A DNA stretch of 64,000 nucleotides from JAOBAU01 sp034667465 (GCA_034667465.1 JAXDJV010000002.1:186001-250000), one strand, 5' to 3'. Numbered from the stretch's first letter, positions 54,251 through 63,636 are shown. Program-made: numbers and translations. Notes: a model not told the origin generated them from the sequence alone.

Positions 54251-55954
54251 CTACCGCGTGATCGGATTCGAGCCCGCGTACGTTCCGCTGCCCGTCCGCG
54301 TCGCCGGCACCGCATCCGCGGCGGCGAGATTCGACGGCGAGCCGGTCGCGCTGATCACGGCGTACACCGGCATCTTCTGCTGCAGACCCTTCAGCGCGAA
54401 GTCGCCGAGCGGCTCCATTTCGAAGCTGCCGATGATCCGTTCCAGCGTGTTCTTCGAGATTACCAGCTGTCCCGGTTTCGCCACGCCGCTCTCGAGCCGC
54501 GACGCGATGTTCACGGCGCTGCCGAGCACGGTGTAATCGACGCGCTTCTCGGTGCCGACGTTTCCGACGACCGCCGGTCCGCTGTTGATCCCGATGCGAA
54601 TGAACACCGGCGCGAGGTCGGTCTTCGCGCGCTCCGCGTTCCAGTCGCCGACGAGGCGCTGCATCATCAAACCGGCGAGCACGGCGCGATCGGCGTGATC
54701 GTCCTGCGGAATCGGCGCGCCGAAGAACGCCATCACCGCATCGCCGATGAATTTATCGAGCGTGCCGCCGTACGCGAAGATCGATTCCACGGCGCAGGAA
54801 AAGAAGTGCGAGAGAAACTCGGCGACCTCTTCCGGTTTTTGCGTTTCCGATACGGTCGTGAAGCCGCTAATGTCGGCGAAGAGAATCGACAACTCCGCGT
54901 TGCGAATCTCCGTCTCGTCCGTCGAGATCACGCCTTTGACGATCTCGTCGATGACAGCCGGCGAGTGATAGCGCTCCATCTTCGAGCGAATCTTCCGCTC
55001 CTGCTCGATCTTCTCCGCCATCTGCGCGCGCTCGATCGCCACCGCGGCGAAGTTCGCGAGCGCCGTCAGCAGATCGAGATCTTCCTCGGCGAAACGTCCG
55101 ATGTGAATCGGCGAATCGACCTGCACCGCGCCGATGACGCGCTGCCGATTCCAGAGCGGCACGCACATCGCGGAACGAATCCCGTGAATCGCGATCGACT
55201 TCCCGCCGAGGAGGCGCGCATCTTCGAGCGCGTTCGAAGTCATCAGCGAAACCTGCTGCTCCGCCACCATCTTCAGGATCGTGCGCGAGATCGGGATGTC
55301 GCCCGCGTCGGCTCCTTCGATGAACTTCGTCAGTTTCGGAACCGGATTGCCATCCTCATCAAAGAGGATGATCAGTCCGCGCTCGACCGGCAGATATTTG
55401 AAGATGATGTCCATCACGGTGTTGAGCACCGCGCCGAGCTCTTCCGATGACAGCAGCGCCTTCGCGACCTGCACGAGCACCTGGAAGATTTTTTCGCGCG
55501 TAACGGCCGGCTCCGGCTTGAAGCCGGGATCGGACGGCGCGCGCGGTCCGCTCTCCGCCGCTGCCTGTTCGAGATCGAGACCGAACTCGGAATTGAAATC
55601 GGAGATACGGCGAATGACGGTGCCGGACGGATTGTCGAACATCGAGTCGCCGGTGAAATTCACCGACGGCTGCTTCTTCAATTCGAGTTGCACGGAGCCG
55701 ACGAGGATCTTGTCGCCGGCGTCGACCTGCGCTTCGGTGACGAGGTTTCCATTGACCTTCACGCCGTTGGTCGACTTGAGATCGATGATCCACCAGCCGG
55801 TGCTGCGGCCTTCGAAGCGCGCATGTTTTCGCGAAACCGACGGGTGATTGAGAACTAAATCGTTTCCCTCGGTCCGGCCGACGGACAGCTCTCCCCGCAG
55901 ATCGGCGATCCGGGGGACGCCGAGGTCGACGTAATGGATTTGGAGCTCTTCCAC
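54251..55954 (-). CDS. FHA-GAF-class III nucleotide cyclase
   Basis: A 567-residue cytosolic signalling protein. The N-terminal FHA domain (about 10-95) has SVGRTEGNDLVLN, S-V-S-R-K-H and STNGVKVNG. A GAF domain follows at about 170-310 (VERGLIILFDEDGNPVP, AMCVPLWNRQRVIGAVQVDS). A helical linker leads to the cyclase domain from about 350: metal aspartates in LFADISGF and GDAVMAFFG, and YTVLGSAVNIASRLES. It probably makes cAMP in response to phosphothreonine binding and a GAF ligand. GTG 55954 is 10 nt after TATAAT and lacks a ribosome binding site. It is divergent from the PP2C-kinase operon. Confidence 0.88.
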   Translation of the reverse strand: MEELQIHYVDLGVPRIADLRGELSVGRTEGNDLVLNHPSVSRKHARFEGRSTGWWIIDLKSTNGVKVNGNLVTEAQVDAGDKILVGSVQLELKKQPSVNFTGDSMFDNPSGTVIRRISDFNSEFGLDLEQAAAESGPRAPSDPGFKPEPAVTREKIFQVLVQVAKALLSSEELGAVLNTVMDIIFKYLPVERGLIILFDEDGNPVPKLTKFIEGADAGDIPISRTILKMVAEQQVSLMTSNALEDARLLGGKSIAIHGIRSAMCVPLWNRQRVIGAVQVDSPIHIGRFAEEDLDLLTALANFAAVAIERAQMAEKIEQERKIRSKMERYHSPAVIDEIVKGVISTDETEIRNAELSILFADISGFTTVSETQKPEEVAEFLSHFFSCAVESIFAYGGTLDKFIGDAVMAFFGAPIPQDDHADRAVLAGLMMQRLVGDWNAERAKTDLAPVFIRIGINSGPAVVGNVGTEKRVDYTVLGSAVNIASRLESGVAKPGQLVISKNTLERIIGSFEMEPLGDFALKGLQQKMPVYAVISATGSPSNLAAADAVPATRTGSGTYAGSNPITR

Positions 55955-55964
55955 TGAACGAGAG

Positions 55965-56016
55965 ATTATAGAACGAGGTGAGTGATGAGAGATTGAACGC
56001 TGGTGTCCGCTATAAT
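55965..56016. promoter_or_regulatory. Divergent -10 boxes between cyclase and PP2C operon
   Basis: TATAAT on the minus strand (55970-55965) serves the cyclase, and TATAAT on the plus strand (56011-56016) serves the PP2C gene 23 nt further on. Neither has a clear -35 box. Confidence 0.5.
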
Positions 56017-56039
56017 CCGCGTTCGTCCAAACATCAATC

Positions 56040-57140
56040 ATGAGCGAACAACCGGCAGAAACGACTGCTGTGTCGACAGGACGCCTTGCGGTCGAAGCCG
56101 CCCTTCGGACCGACGTCGGTCTGGTTCGTTCCGAGAACCAGGACTTCGGTACTGTCACGACACCGGAAGAAGAACGGGACAGCCATCCCGGCGGCCGACT
56201 TCTTGTCGTCGCTGACGGTATGGGTGGACATCGCGGCGGTGCGACTGCATCGAAGATCGCCGGCGAGACCGTCAAAGCGCAATACCTCGGCAGCGAGACG
56301 ACCGACATCGCCGCGGCGATTCATGACGCGCTGCTGCGCGCGAATGCACGCATCTACTCCGAGGCGCAGGCCAATCCCGATTTGCGCGGAATGGGAACGA
56401 CGACTTCCGCGCTCGTCATTCGCGACGGTCAGGGATGGTTCGGTCACGTCGGCGACTCGCGCATCTATCTCGTGCGCGGCGATGAAATCCGCCAGCTGAC
56501 GGATGACCACTCGCTCGTCGCGTCGATGGTTCGTGAAGGACTGCTGACGTCGAAAGAAGCGGAGACGCATCCGCGCCGCAACGTCCTGCAGCGCTCGATG
56601 GGCGTCTCCGAAGAGGTCGACATCGACGTGCGCGGTCCGCTCGACGTGCAGGAAGGCGACACCTACATTCTCTGCAGCGACGGATTGCACGGCGTCGTCA
56701 AAGAGCCGGAACTGAAAGAGGTCGCGAAACTTTCGATCGACCGGGCGGCCGATGAATTCGTGAAGCTGGCGATGGAACGCGGCGCGCCGGACAACGTCAC
56801 GGTGATCGTCGCGCGCGTCGTTCGCTCCATCGACGGCGACGACACCGTGGTCGATCGCCCGCGCGCCGCCGTCGCCGAAGCGCTCGACGAGACACAGCGC
56901 GACACCGATCGCATTCCGATCATTCCGGTGGAGGAAAGCCCGGCCGTTCCTTCCGACATCCTCGCGCCCGAACCGCCTGCGATCGAGATCCTTGGCGACG
57001 ACACGGTAGAAACGAAAAAGCCGGAACCTGAGGCGACGTCGACGCCCGTGCCGAACCGCGGCGGCGGCATCATGAAGTGGTTTCTCCTCGCAGTGGCCGC
57101 ACTGGGCGCAGCCGGCGCCTGGTTCTTTCTATCGCGTTAA
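56040..57140 (+). CDS. Membrane-anchored PP2C-type Ser/Thr phosphatase
   Basis: A 366-residue phosphatase. The PP2C core (about 15-260) has RSENQD, VADGMGG, FGHVGDSRIYLV, CSDGLHG and DNVTVIV, which supply the metal-binding aspartates. An acidic linker (about 262-340) contains GDDTVVD (T269) and GDDTVE (T322), possible phosphothreonine sites. A C-terminal membrane helix (about 344-363) anchors it with the catalytic domain in the cytoplasm. It is the first gene of a six-gene signalling operon and is expected to reverse the downstream kinases. Confidence 0.92.
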   Translation: MSEQPAETTAVSTGRLAVEAALRTDVGLVRSENQDFGTVTTPEEERDSHPGGRLLVVADGMGGHRGGATASKIAGETVKAQYLGSETTDIAAAIHDALLRANARIYSEAQANPDLRGMGTTTSALVIRDGQGWFGHVGDSRIYLVRGDEIRQLTDDHSLVASMVREGLLTSKEAETHPRRNVLQRSMGVSEEVDIDVRGPLDVQEGDTYILCSDGLHGVVKEPELKEVAKLSIDRAADEFVKLAMERGAPDNVTVIVARVVRSIDGDDTVVDRPRAAVAEALDETQRDTDRIPIIPVEESPAVPSDILAPEPPAIEILGDDTVETKKPEPEATSTPVPNRGGGIMKWFLLAVAALGAAGAWFFLSR

Positions 57141-57146
57141 ACGGAT

Positions 57147-58796
57147 ATGCCCCCGCGCCCCCGCCCGCTCGCCGTCGCGCTTTTCGCCGTCGTCCTTGCG
57201 GGATGCCACAGCGATGACGCGCGCCTCGACGAGGTCGGGAAGATGGCGTACAGCGTCAAGCCGGCGGTGGTCCGCATCAGTGCATTCGCGACCGCTGAAT
57301 TTCATTACGACGCCGCGGCGGTCGCAGCGCTCACCGAGAAATCGCAGGACGATCTCGTCGCGCGCAATCCGCCGGCCGGCGATACATCGGTTGCGACCGG
57401 CGCCGGCGGTTCCGGCAGCGGCTTCGTCGTGCATCCCGACGGCTTCATTCTGACCTGCGGCCACGTCGTCGCGCCGACGCGCGATGAAACGCTGCTGCGC
57501 CGCGACCTGCTGCGCAACGGCGCCATCTCCGCGCTCGTCAAACACTTCCCGCTCGACGATCTCCGCAAGCTCTATCGCGGCGACGGACTCGAACCGTACA
57601 TCTCGACGCTCGCCTCGCGCGGACGACTCGAGAAAATCGAAGTCGTGAACGAAGTCGAGCTCTCGAACGGCGAGAAGCTGCCGTTCGTCGTTCGCCAGTT
57701 TTCTCCGGCTCTCGCCGAGCACGGCACCGACCTCGCGCTGCTGAAAATCGAGCATCGCAATCTGCCGGTGCTGCAGCTCGGCGACTCCGATGCGTCGCGC
57801 GTCGGCGAATCGATCTGGTCGGTCGGATATCCGGCCGTCGCCAGCAGCACCGACGACGTCATCGGCGGCTGGCTGTCGCGCGACAGCGATCTCGAAGCGA
57901 CCTTCAATCCGGGAATCATCACCGCGCTCAAACGCAATCGCGACAACGTTCCGGTCTTCCAGTCGAACGTCGCCATCTATCGCGGCAACTCCGGCGGACC
58001 GACCGTCAATCGCGCCGGACTCGTCGTCGGCATCTCGACCTGGGGACACACCGACGCGGAGCAGATCAAATTCCTCGTGCCGATCAACGTCGCCAAAGGA
58101 TTGCTGGCATCGGCGAAAGTGGCGATGAACGTCGACGGAGAATTCAATCGTCACTACCGCGCCGCGCTCGACGCCGCGGCCGATGGCGACTGGAGCCTGT
58201 CGCGGCGCCAGCTCGCGAGCGCGAACCAGCTCTTCCCGAACTCGCCCGATCTCATTCGCTTCGGCGCCGACATCGATCGCGCCGTCCGAGTGATGCCGAT
58301 GTGGCGTCAGCATCCACTGGCCAGTGCGCTCGCGGCCGTCGTGTTGTCGCTCGCGCTGATCTTCTGTCTCACGCTCGTCTTCACGTCGCGGAAACCGCGC
58401 TTTCCGAAGGAACTGCTCAACGCCACGACCGAGACCGTCGTCGCACCGGGCGGTCGCGATGCGCAGGATCGGCCGCTCGGCGGACTGGCGCCGCGCATCC
58501 TCGGCAAGTTCACGATCCTCAACGGATCGCGCGCCGGCGAGCGCCTCGGCCTCGGCGGCTCCGGCATTCGGATCGGACGCGAATCGATGATTTGTGAGAT
58601 CGTATTGGAAAATCCGAAGGTGTCGCGTCTTCACGCGGAAGTCGTTTCAATCGATGGAAAAGTGCTCCTCATCGACCGCAATTCATCGAACGGCACGTAC
58701 GTCAACGACCAGAAGATCGACAAACGATTCCTCAAAGACGGCGACATCATCTACTTCGGGGGCCGCAATGCCGTGGCGGTCGCATTTCATGCGTGA
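57147..58796 (+). CDS. Transmembrane trypsin-like protease with cytoplasmic FHA domain
   Basis: A 549-residue protein. An N-terminal signal with lipobox-like L-A-G-C (C20) leads to a trypsin/DegP-like protease with H106 (LTCGHVV), D195 (HGTDLALLK) and S282 (RGNSGGPT). A short helical region and a membrane helix (about 392-412) follow, then a C-terminal FHA domain (about 452-545: RIGRESMICEIV, V-S-R-L-H, SSNGTYVND). The protease is expected outside the inner membrane and the FHA domain inside, so cytoplasmic phosphorylation could control an envelope protease. The linker has ATTETVVAPG (T430). No PDZ domain is seen. It is 6 nt after the PP2C gene. Confidence 0.87.
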   Translation: MPPRPRPLAVALFAVVLAGCHSDDARLDEVGKMAYSVKPAVVRISAFATAEFHYDAAAVAALTEKSQDDLVARNPPAGDTSVATGAGGSGSGFVVHPDGFILTCGHVVAPTRDETLLRRDLLRNGAISALVKHFPLDDLRKLYRGDGLEPYISTLASRGRLEKIEVVNEVELSNGEKLPFVVRQFSPALAEHGTDLALLKIEHRNLPVLQLGDSDASRVGESIWSVGYPAVASSTDDVIGGWLSRDSDLEATFNPGIITALKRNRDNVPVFQSNVAIYRGNSGGPTVNRAGLVVGISTWGHTDAEQIKFLVPINVAKGLLASAKVAMNVDGEFNRHYRAALDAAADGDWSLSRRQLASANQLFPNSPDLIRFGADIDRAVRVMPMWRQHPLASALAAVVLSLALIFCLTLVFTSRKPRFPKELLNATTETVVAPGGRDAQDRPLGGLAPRILGKFTILNGSRAGERLGLGGSGIRIGRESMICEIVLENPKVSRLHAEVVSIDGKVLLIDRNSSNGTYVNDQKIDKRFLKDGDIIYFGGRNAVAVAFHA

Positions 58797-58804
58797 GGGA
58801 AATC

Positions 58805-59494
58805 GTGGCTGACAAGCGGTGTGAGAACGGGCACTTCATCGACGAGTCGTGGGATCTCTGTCCTTACTGCCCGGCGGAACAGGCGGAGGCGGAGATTCCG
58901 GTCGTCCGTCCGACCCGTTTCAATTCCGAGATCGGCGTCGGATCGCCGGCGACGGCACCCGGACCCGGACCGCGAGCCATTCCCGCGCCGACTCCATCTC
59001 CCGACGTTGCCCCGCGCGTCGTTCCTGCTCCGATTTCGTCCGCGGCGCCGCCGAGCGGCGTGAGACGCGCCGAAGCAGCCGTGCAGGCGCCGCCGATGGA
59101 ACGGACGATGGCGGTGCAGAAAGTCGATCCGGGACTGCAGCCGAAACGCTACGTCGTCGGCTGGCTGGTTGGATTGAACGGCACCGTGCGCGGCGAGTCG
59201 TATCCGGTTCGAATGGGACGCAACGTCCTCGGCCGCGATCGCCGCTCCGACATCGTCGTCAACGACGATCAGGCGTCGTCGCATCACGCCGATCTCGTCT
59301 TTCGTCCCGAAGAACGGCGCTTCATCCTGATGGATCACAACTCCACGAACGGCACATACGTCAACGAAACGGAGATCGAGCCGCGGCGCGACCTCGCGCT
59401 CGAAGACGTGATCCGGATCGGCTCGCATCGCTTCCTCTTCATGCCGCTCTGCCGCGACGGCTTTTACTGGGATGACGAGGGCGCACTGAAATGA
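58805..59494 (+). CDS. Zinc-ribbon-like FHA adaptor protein
   Basis: A 229-residue soluble protein. The N-terminus C-E-N-G-H-F-I-D ... C-P-Y-C-P looks like a short zinc-binding module. A proline-rich linker (about 40-110) includes MERTMAVQK. The C-terminal FHA domain (about 115-215) has VLGRDRRSDIVVND, S-S-H-H and STNGTYVNE. GTG 58805 has GAGGGA 5 nt upstream; a GTG at 58793 is also in frame. Its last bases overlap the next kinase start by 4 nt. It should act as a phosphothreonine reader with no catalytic activity. Confidence 0.83.
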   Translation: MADKRCENGHFIDESWDLCPYCPAEQAEAEIPVVRPTRFNSEIGVGSPATAPGPGPRAIPAPTPSPDVAPRVVPAPISSAAPPSGVRRAEAAVQAPPMERTMAVQKVDPGLQPKRYVVGWLVGLNGTVRGESYPVRMGRNVLGRDRRSDIVVNDDQASSHHADLVFRPEERRFILMDHNSTNGTYVNETEIEPRRDLALEDVIRIGSHRFLFMPLCRDGFYWDDEGALK

Positions 59495-60708
59495 TCGACA
59501 CCGTCATCGGGAACTACCGGATCGAGCGCGAGATCGGCGAAGGCGGAATGAGCCACGTCTACGTCGGCCAGACCATCGCCGCGACCGACTTCCTTCCCGC
59601 CGGCTACTCGGTCGTCCTCAAAGTGATGTCGGAGGAGCTCGCCGGCGAAGTGACCGCGCGCAAGCGCTTCGTCAAAGAAGCGCAGATCCTTTCGAAACTC
59701 CGTCACCGCTACATCACCAGCTTCTACGAATTCATCAATCGCGACGACAACGCCGTGCTGATCATGGAGTGGGTCGAAGGAACGCCGGTCGACGTGCTGC
59801 TCTCCGAAAAAGGAGCGCTGCCGTTCGCCGATGCGATCGGCGTCGCGCAGTGCATGCTCGAAGCGCTCGTCTACGCGCACGGCAAAGGCATCGTTCATCG
59901 CGACATCAAACCGGCGAACCTGATCCGCCAGAAAAATGGAACGGTGAAGGTCACCGACTTCGGCATCGGCAAAATTAAAGACGGCAGCACCGTACCGGGA
60001 TCGACCGTGCTGACAAAATCGGGTTTCCTCCTCGGCACGCCGCACTACATGTCGCCGGAGCAGATCCGCGAGCCGAAAGATGCCGGCGCGAAGAGCGATG
60101 TTTATTCGGCAGGCGTCGTGTTGTACGAGATGCTCACCGGCACGCTGCCGTTCAACAGCCGCTCGCTGCCGAAGTTGATCGACGCCGTGTATCGCGGCGA
60201 CAAACCGGCGCCGTCGTCGCTGCGTCCGGAAGTCGACAAAGAGCTCGAAGCGATCGTGCTGAAAGCGATGCATCCGCGGATGAACGAGCGCTACGAAAGC
60301 GCGCGCGCGTTCTTCGAAGCGCTCGAGGAATACAACATGCGGCCGATGCGCTCGTCGGCGAAAGCGACGGCGATCGTTCCCGATCCGCCGGCGAATCCGT
60401 CGACTCCGCCGCCGCAGTGGACGCTCGTCAACGTGAAGTCGGACGCGAACGAAAAACATCCGATTCAGGGCGAGAGCGTGATGGTCGGCCGCGACCGCAC
60501 CTGCTCGATCGTGCTCGCGCATCCGGCCGTCTCGCGGAGACATGCGCGCATCACGCTGACCGGCGCGTCGTGCCTGCTCGAAGATCTGCAATCCGCGAAC
60601 GGAACCTACGTCAACAACACGCGCATCGAACGCGCGAAGATCAAGCCGGGCGACGTCGTGCGATTCGGCGCCGATCCGGCGTGCAGTTACGTGCTGCGCG
60701 ATCGTTAA
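59491..60708 (+). CDS. Soluble Ser/Thr kinase with C-terminal FHA domain
   Basis: A 405-residue protein: kinase domain at about 8-275 (GEGGMSHVYVG, K44 in VVLKV, IVHRDIKPANLI, VTDFGIGK, GTPHYMSPEQ), a proline-rich linker and an FHA domain at about 308-403 (MVGRDRTCSIVLA, V-S-R-R-H, SANGTYVNN). No membrane segment. Kinase and reader in one chain suggest that it docks on substrates already phosphorylated. It overlaps the upstream FHA gene by 4 nt; 31 nt separate it from the next kinase. Confidence 0.92.
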   Translation: MIDTVIGNYRIEREIGEGGMSHVYVGQTIAATDFLPAGYSVVLKVMSEELAGEVTARKRFVKEAQILSKLRHRYITSFYEFINRDDNAVLIMEWVEGTPVDVLLSEKGALPFADAIGVAQCMLEALVYAHGKGIVHRDIKPANLIRQKNGTVKVTDFGIGKIKDGSTVPGSTVLTKSGFLLGTPHYMSPEQIREPKDAGAKSDVYSAGVVLYEMLTGTLPFNSRSLPKLIDAVYRGDKPAPSSLRPEVDKELEAIVLKAMHPRMNERYESARAFFEALEEYNMRPMRSSAKATAIVPDPPANPSTPPPQWTLVNVKSDANEKHPIQGESVMVGRDRTCSIVLAHPAVSRRHARITLTGASCLLEDLQSANGTYVNNTRIERAKIKPGDVVRFGADPACSYVLRDR

Positions 60709-60739
60709 TCATGCTGGTCACCACCGGGAGCAACGAGAG

Positions 60740-62572
60740 ATGAGCAACATCACCTGCCTTCGCTGCAAAGAGTCGATCGACCCGAACGTCGAGCAATGCC
60801 CGTCGTGCGGTGAAAAGGTCACTCTCTTTCAGCGGACGTACTCGTCGAAACTGCTCGACGGGAAGTATCAGATCCTCGACCGTCTCGGCATCGGCGGCAT
60901 GGGCGAGATCTTCAAAGTTCGCCACATCCATCTCAACGAACTGCGCGTCATCAAGATCATGCGGCCGAACGTCGCCGCCGACGATCAGGGGCTGCAGCGC
61001 TTTCTCCAGGAAGCGCGCACCTCAACGATGATCAAACACAAGAACCTCGCCATGTTGTACGACTTCTCGACGCTCGAGGACGGCTCGTATTACATGGTGT
61101 GGGAGTTCATCGACGGCACGAACATTCAGAAGTGGATTGCGCAGAACGGTCCGATGCCTCCGCGGCTCACCGTCGAGATCTCCGTTCAGGCGCTGAGCGG
61201 TCTCGAGCATCTCCACTCGATGGGACTCATCCATCGCGACATCTCGCCCGAAAACATCATGCTGTCGCAGGACCATCACGGAAAACTGCTCGTGAAGGTC
61301 ATCGACTTCGGCATCGCCAAACAGCTCGCCGAAGGTGAAGGCGGCCAGGGACTGACGCAGACCGGCATGTTCCTCGGCAAACTGAAATACGCGTCGCCCG
61401 AACAGGCCGGCTTCCTGAAAGAAAACGAGCACCTCGATCCGCGCTCCGATCTCTATTCGTACGGCATCGTCATGTACGAGATGCTCGCCGGACGCGCACC
61501 GTTCCAGGCGACGAACCCGCACGGCTACATCCTCAAACACGTCACCGAAAAACCGGCGCCGATCTCCGAGCTGAATCCGGCGGTCAAAGTTCCGCCGCAG
61601 CTCGAAAGCATCATCTTCAAGTCGCTCGAAAAAAATCGCGACGCGCGTTACGCCACCGCCGGCGAGTTCGAGCACGCACTCGAAGCGGTGCGCAACACCA
61701 TTCATCCCGATCAGAAATACGGCCTCGGCGAACGGATGATCACCCTCTCCGGCGCCGCGACGCTCGCCGATCTCCAGAAAATGCCGACCGGCGCCTTCAC
61801 CGCCGGAGGTCCGGGCGGCACGCAGCGCGGAACGTCCGTCGCGCCGAAGACCGGACCAACCGGCACACGCGCCGCCAGCGACGAAGCGACGGTGATGGAG
61901 AAGAACCTCGGCCCGCAGACGATGTCGGGACAGCAGCCGACGCAGGCCGAGCACCGCGGAACGATGTCGGGCAGCAACGAAGCGACCGTCGTCGAACGAC
62001 TCGGCGGCGCAAGCACGGCACCGACCGCCATCGAACAAAAGTGGAGCGGCGGATCGCAGGCCGCCGAAGCGACCGTCGTTGAACGGAAGTACGACGGCGG
62101 CGCGGCCGCTGCGCCTGCGAAGAGCAAAACGCCGATGATCGCCGCGATCGCCGCGGTGCTCGTGATTGCGATCGCGGTTGGCGCCTGGTTCATGACGCGC
62201 AAAGCGACGACACCCGTCGTTCCCGGACCGCAGCCGACCGCCAGCACCGAGATCACATCGACCGCGACGACTTCGCAGGGCGGCGTGATTCCGGCGAACC
62301 AGGGCGTCCTGCTTCTCTCCGCGTCACCGTGGGGCGATCTCGACAAGATCGTTCGCAAAGACGACAACAAAAACGTCGACCTCAGCGAAGAGAAACGTTC
62401 CACGCCGACGCGCATCGAGCTCGCGCCCGGCCAGTACGTCGTTTCCGTCACCGGACCGAAAGGAACGCAGACGGTCGACGTAAAGATCGACGCCGGCAAA
62501 CCGACCGCGAAGAACCTCGAGCTCGACACCGTGAACTACGACGACCTCGAAAAGGAAGTGAACAAGCAATGA
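60740..62572 (+). CDS. Transmembrane Ser/Thr kinase with zinc ribbon and EATVVE repeats
   Basis: A 610-residue protein. N-terminal zinc ribbon C6-x2-C9 and C20-x2-C23; kinase domain at about 43-315 (GIGGMGEIFKV, LIHRDISPENIML, VIDFGIAK). A disordered juxtamembrane region follows with three repeats, DEATVME (T384), NEATVVE (T416) and AEATVVE (T445). There is one membrane helix (about 466-485) and a T/S-rich linker with a periplasmic C-terminal domain (GVLLLSASPWGDLDKIV, LAPGQYVVSVTG, PEGA-like). The spaced repeats look like autophosphorylation or FHA-docking sites. It overlaps the following TPR gene by 4 nt. Confidence 0.92.
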   Translation: MSNITCLRCKESIDPNVEQCPSCGEKVTLFQRTYSSKLLDGKYQILDRLGIGGMGEIFKVRHIHLNELRVIKIMRPNVAADDQGLQRFLQEARTSTMIKHKNLAMLYDFSTLEDGSYYMVWEFIDGTNIQKWIAQNGPMPPRLTVEISVQALSGLEHLHSMGLIHRDISPENIMLSQDHHGKLLVKVIDFGIAKQLAEGEGGQGLTQTGMFLGKLKYASPEQAGFLKENEHLDPRSDLYSYGIVMYEMLAGRAPFQATNPHGYILKHVTEKPAPISELNPAVKVPPQLESIIFKSLEKNRDARYATAGEFEHALEAVRNTIHPDQKYGLGERMITLSGAATLADLQKMPTGAFTAGGPGGTQRGTSVAPKTGPTGTRAASDEATVMEKNLGPQTMSGQQPTQAEHRGTMSGSNEATVVERLGGASTAPTAIEQKWSGGSQAAEATVVERKYDGGAAAAPAKSKTPMIAAIAAVLVIAIAVGAWFMTRKATTPVVPGPQPTASTEITSTATTSQGGVIPANQGVLLLSASPWGDLDKIVRKDDNKNVDLSEEKRSTPTRIELAPGQYVVSVTGPKGTQTVDVKIDAGKPTAKNLELDTVNYDDLEKEVNKQ

Positions 62573-63630
62573 GCTCTGCGGTCAAAGCTTCGTTCGCCGT
62601 CGTGGCGATGCTGCTGACGGCGTCGATCGCCGCGGCATCGTGGTACGACGATTACGACGCCGGCGTGAACGCCGCGAAGTCAGGCAACTGGCAGGTCGTC
62701 CTGTCGAAGATGTCGTCCGCGATCAAAGGGAATGCGAAGGAAAGCGACAAAGCGCGAACCTACGGCGCGATCTTCATCAACTATCACCCGTACTACTACC
62801 GCGGCGTCGCGAACCTGAACCTCGGCCGCTACGACGATGCCATCAGCGACTTCGAAAAAGCGAGCGGACCGGGCGAAGAGAATCTCGGCTCGATCGGGGA
62901 GCTGATTCAGCGCGCGAAGACGAAGCTCGCCGCGTCGTCGACACCCGAGCCGCAGCCGCCGCCGACTCCCGCACCGCAACCACGTCCGACTCCGCAGCCG
63001 CCAACTCCCGTTCCTGCACCGCAGCCTTCCGCGCCGGTCATCGATCCCGCGCTGCGCCAGCGCGCCGCGCAATCGATCAGTCAGGCGCGCGCGCGAATGG
63101 GCGCCGCGCAGGGACGCAAAGCAACCGTCGCTCCGCAGTTCTCGCAGGGCACGCAGTACCTCGCCGATGCAAACTCGCGCAATGCGAACGCGCGATCGAA
63201 TGACGATCTCAACGCCGTCATCGCATCGGCCGACAACGCCACGATGATGTTCGATGCCGCGCCGGCGCCGGGTGCGCCGCCCGCACCGATGCCGACTCCG
63301 ATCCCGACGCCGAAAGCGACGTCCGCCGCGACCACGGTGCTCGCCGACTATCAGCCGGTGCTGCGCCGCGCGCTGCGCAACTACTTCAACGGCGAGTTCG
63401 AGCTCGCCGCGCGCGACTTCGAATCACTCTCGCAACAGCTTCCCAAGAACGGCTGGATCTGGGCGTTCCTCGGCGCGTCGCAGTATTCGCAGTACGCGTT
63501 CGAAGCCGACGAGACGTTCCGCCGCCGCGCATTCGAGTCGTTCAAGAAAGCGAAGCAGTACGGACGACGCGAACTGCCGGAGAAGTACTTCTCGCGTCGC
63601 ATTCGCCGCGCGTTCGAGAACGCGGGTTAG
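62569..63630 (+). CDS. Exported TPR-like protein of the kinase operon
   Basis: A 353-residue protein with a signal peptide ending near SIAAASW, a first TPR-like block (about 24-110: YYYRGVANLNLGRYDDAISDFEKA), a P/Q-rich linker (about 125-150), a helical middle region, a second P/T-rich linker and a C-terminal TPR-like block (FNGEFELAARDFESLSQQLPKNGWIWAFLGAS). It probably works in the periplasm with the extracytoplasmic domain of the kinase just upstream, with which it is translationally coupled. A rho-independent terminator follows. Confidence 0.8.
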   Translation: MSSAVKASFAVVAMLLTASIAAASWYDDYDAGVNAAKSGNWQVVLSKMSSAIKGNAKESDKARTYGAIFINYHPYYYRGVANLNLGRYDDAISDFEKASGPGEENLGSIGELIQRAKTKLAASSTPEPQPPPTPAPQPRPTPQPPTPVPAPQPSAPVIDPALRQRAAQSISQARARMGAAQGRKATVAPQFSQGTQYLADANSRNANARSNDDLNAVIASADNATMMFDAAPAPGAPPAPMPTPIPTPKATSAATTVLADYQPVLRRALRNYFNGEFELAARDFESLSQQLPKNGWIWAFLGASQYSQYAFEADETFRRRAFESFKKAKQYGRRELPEKYFSRRIRRAFENAG

Positions 63631-63636
63631 CCGGCA

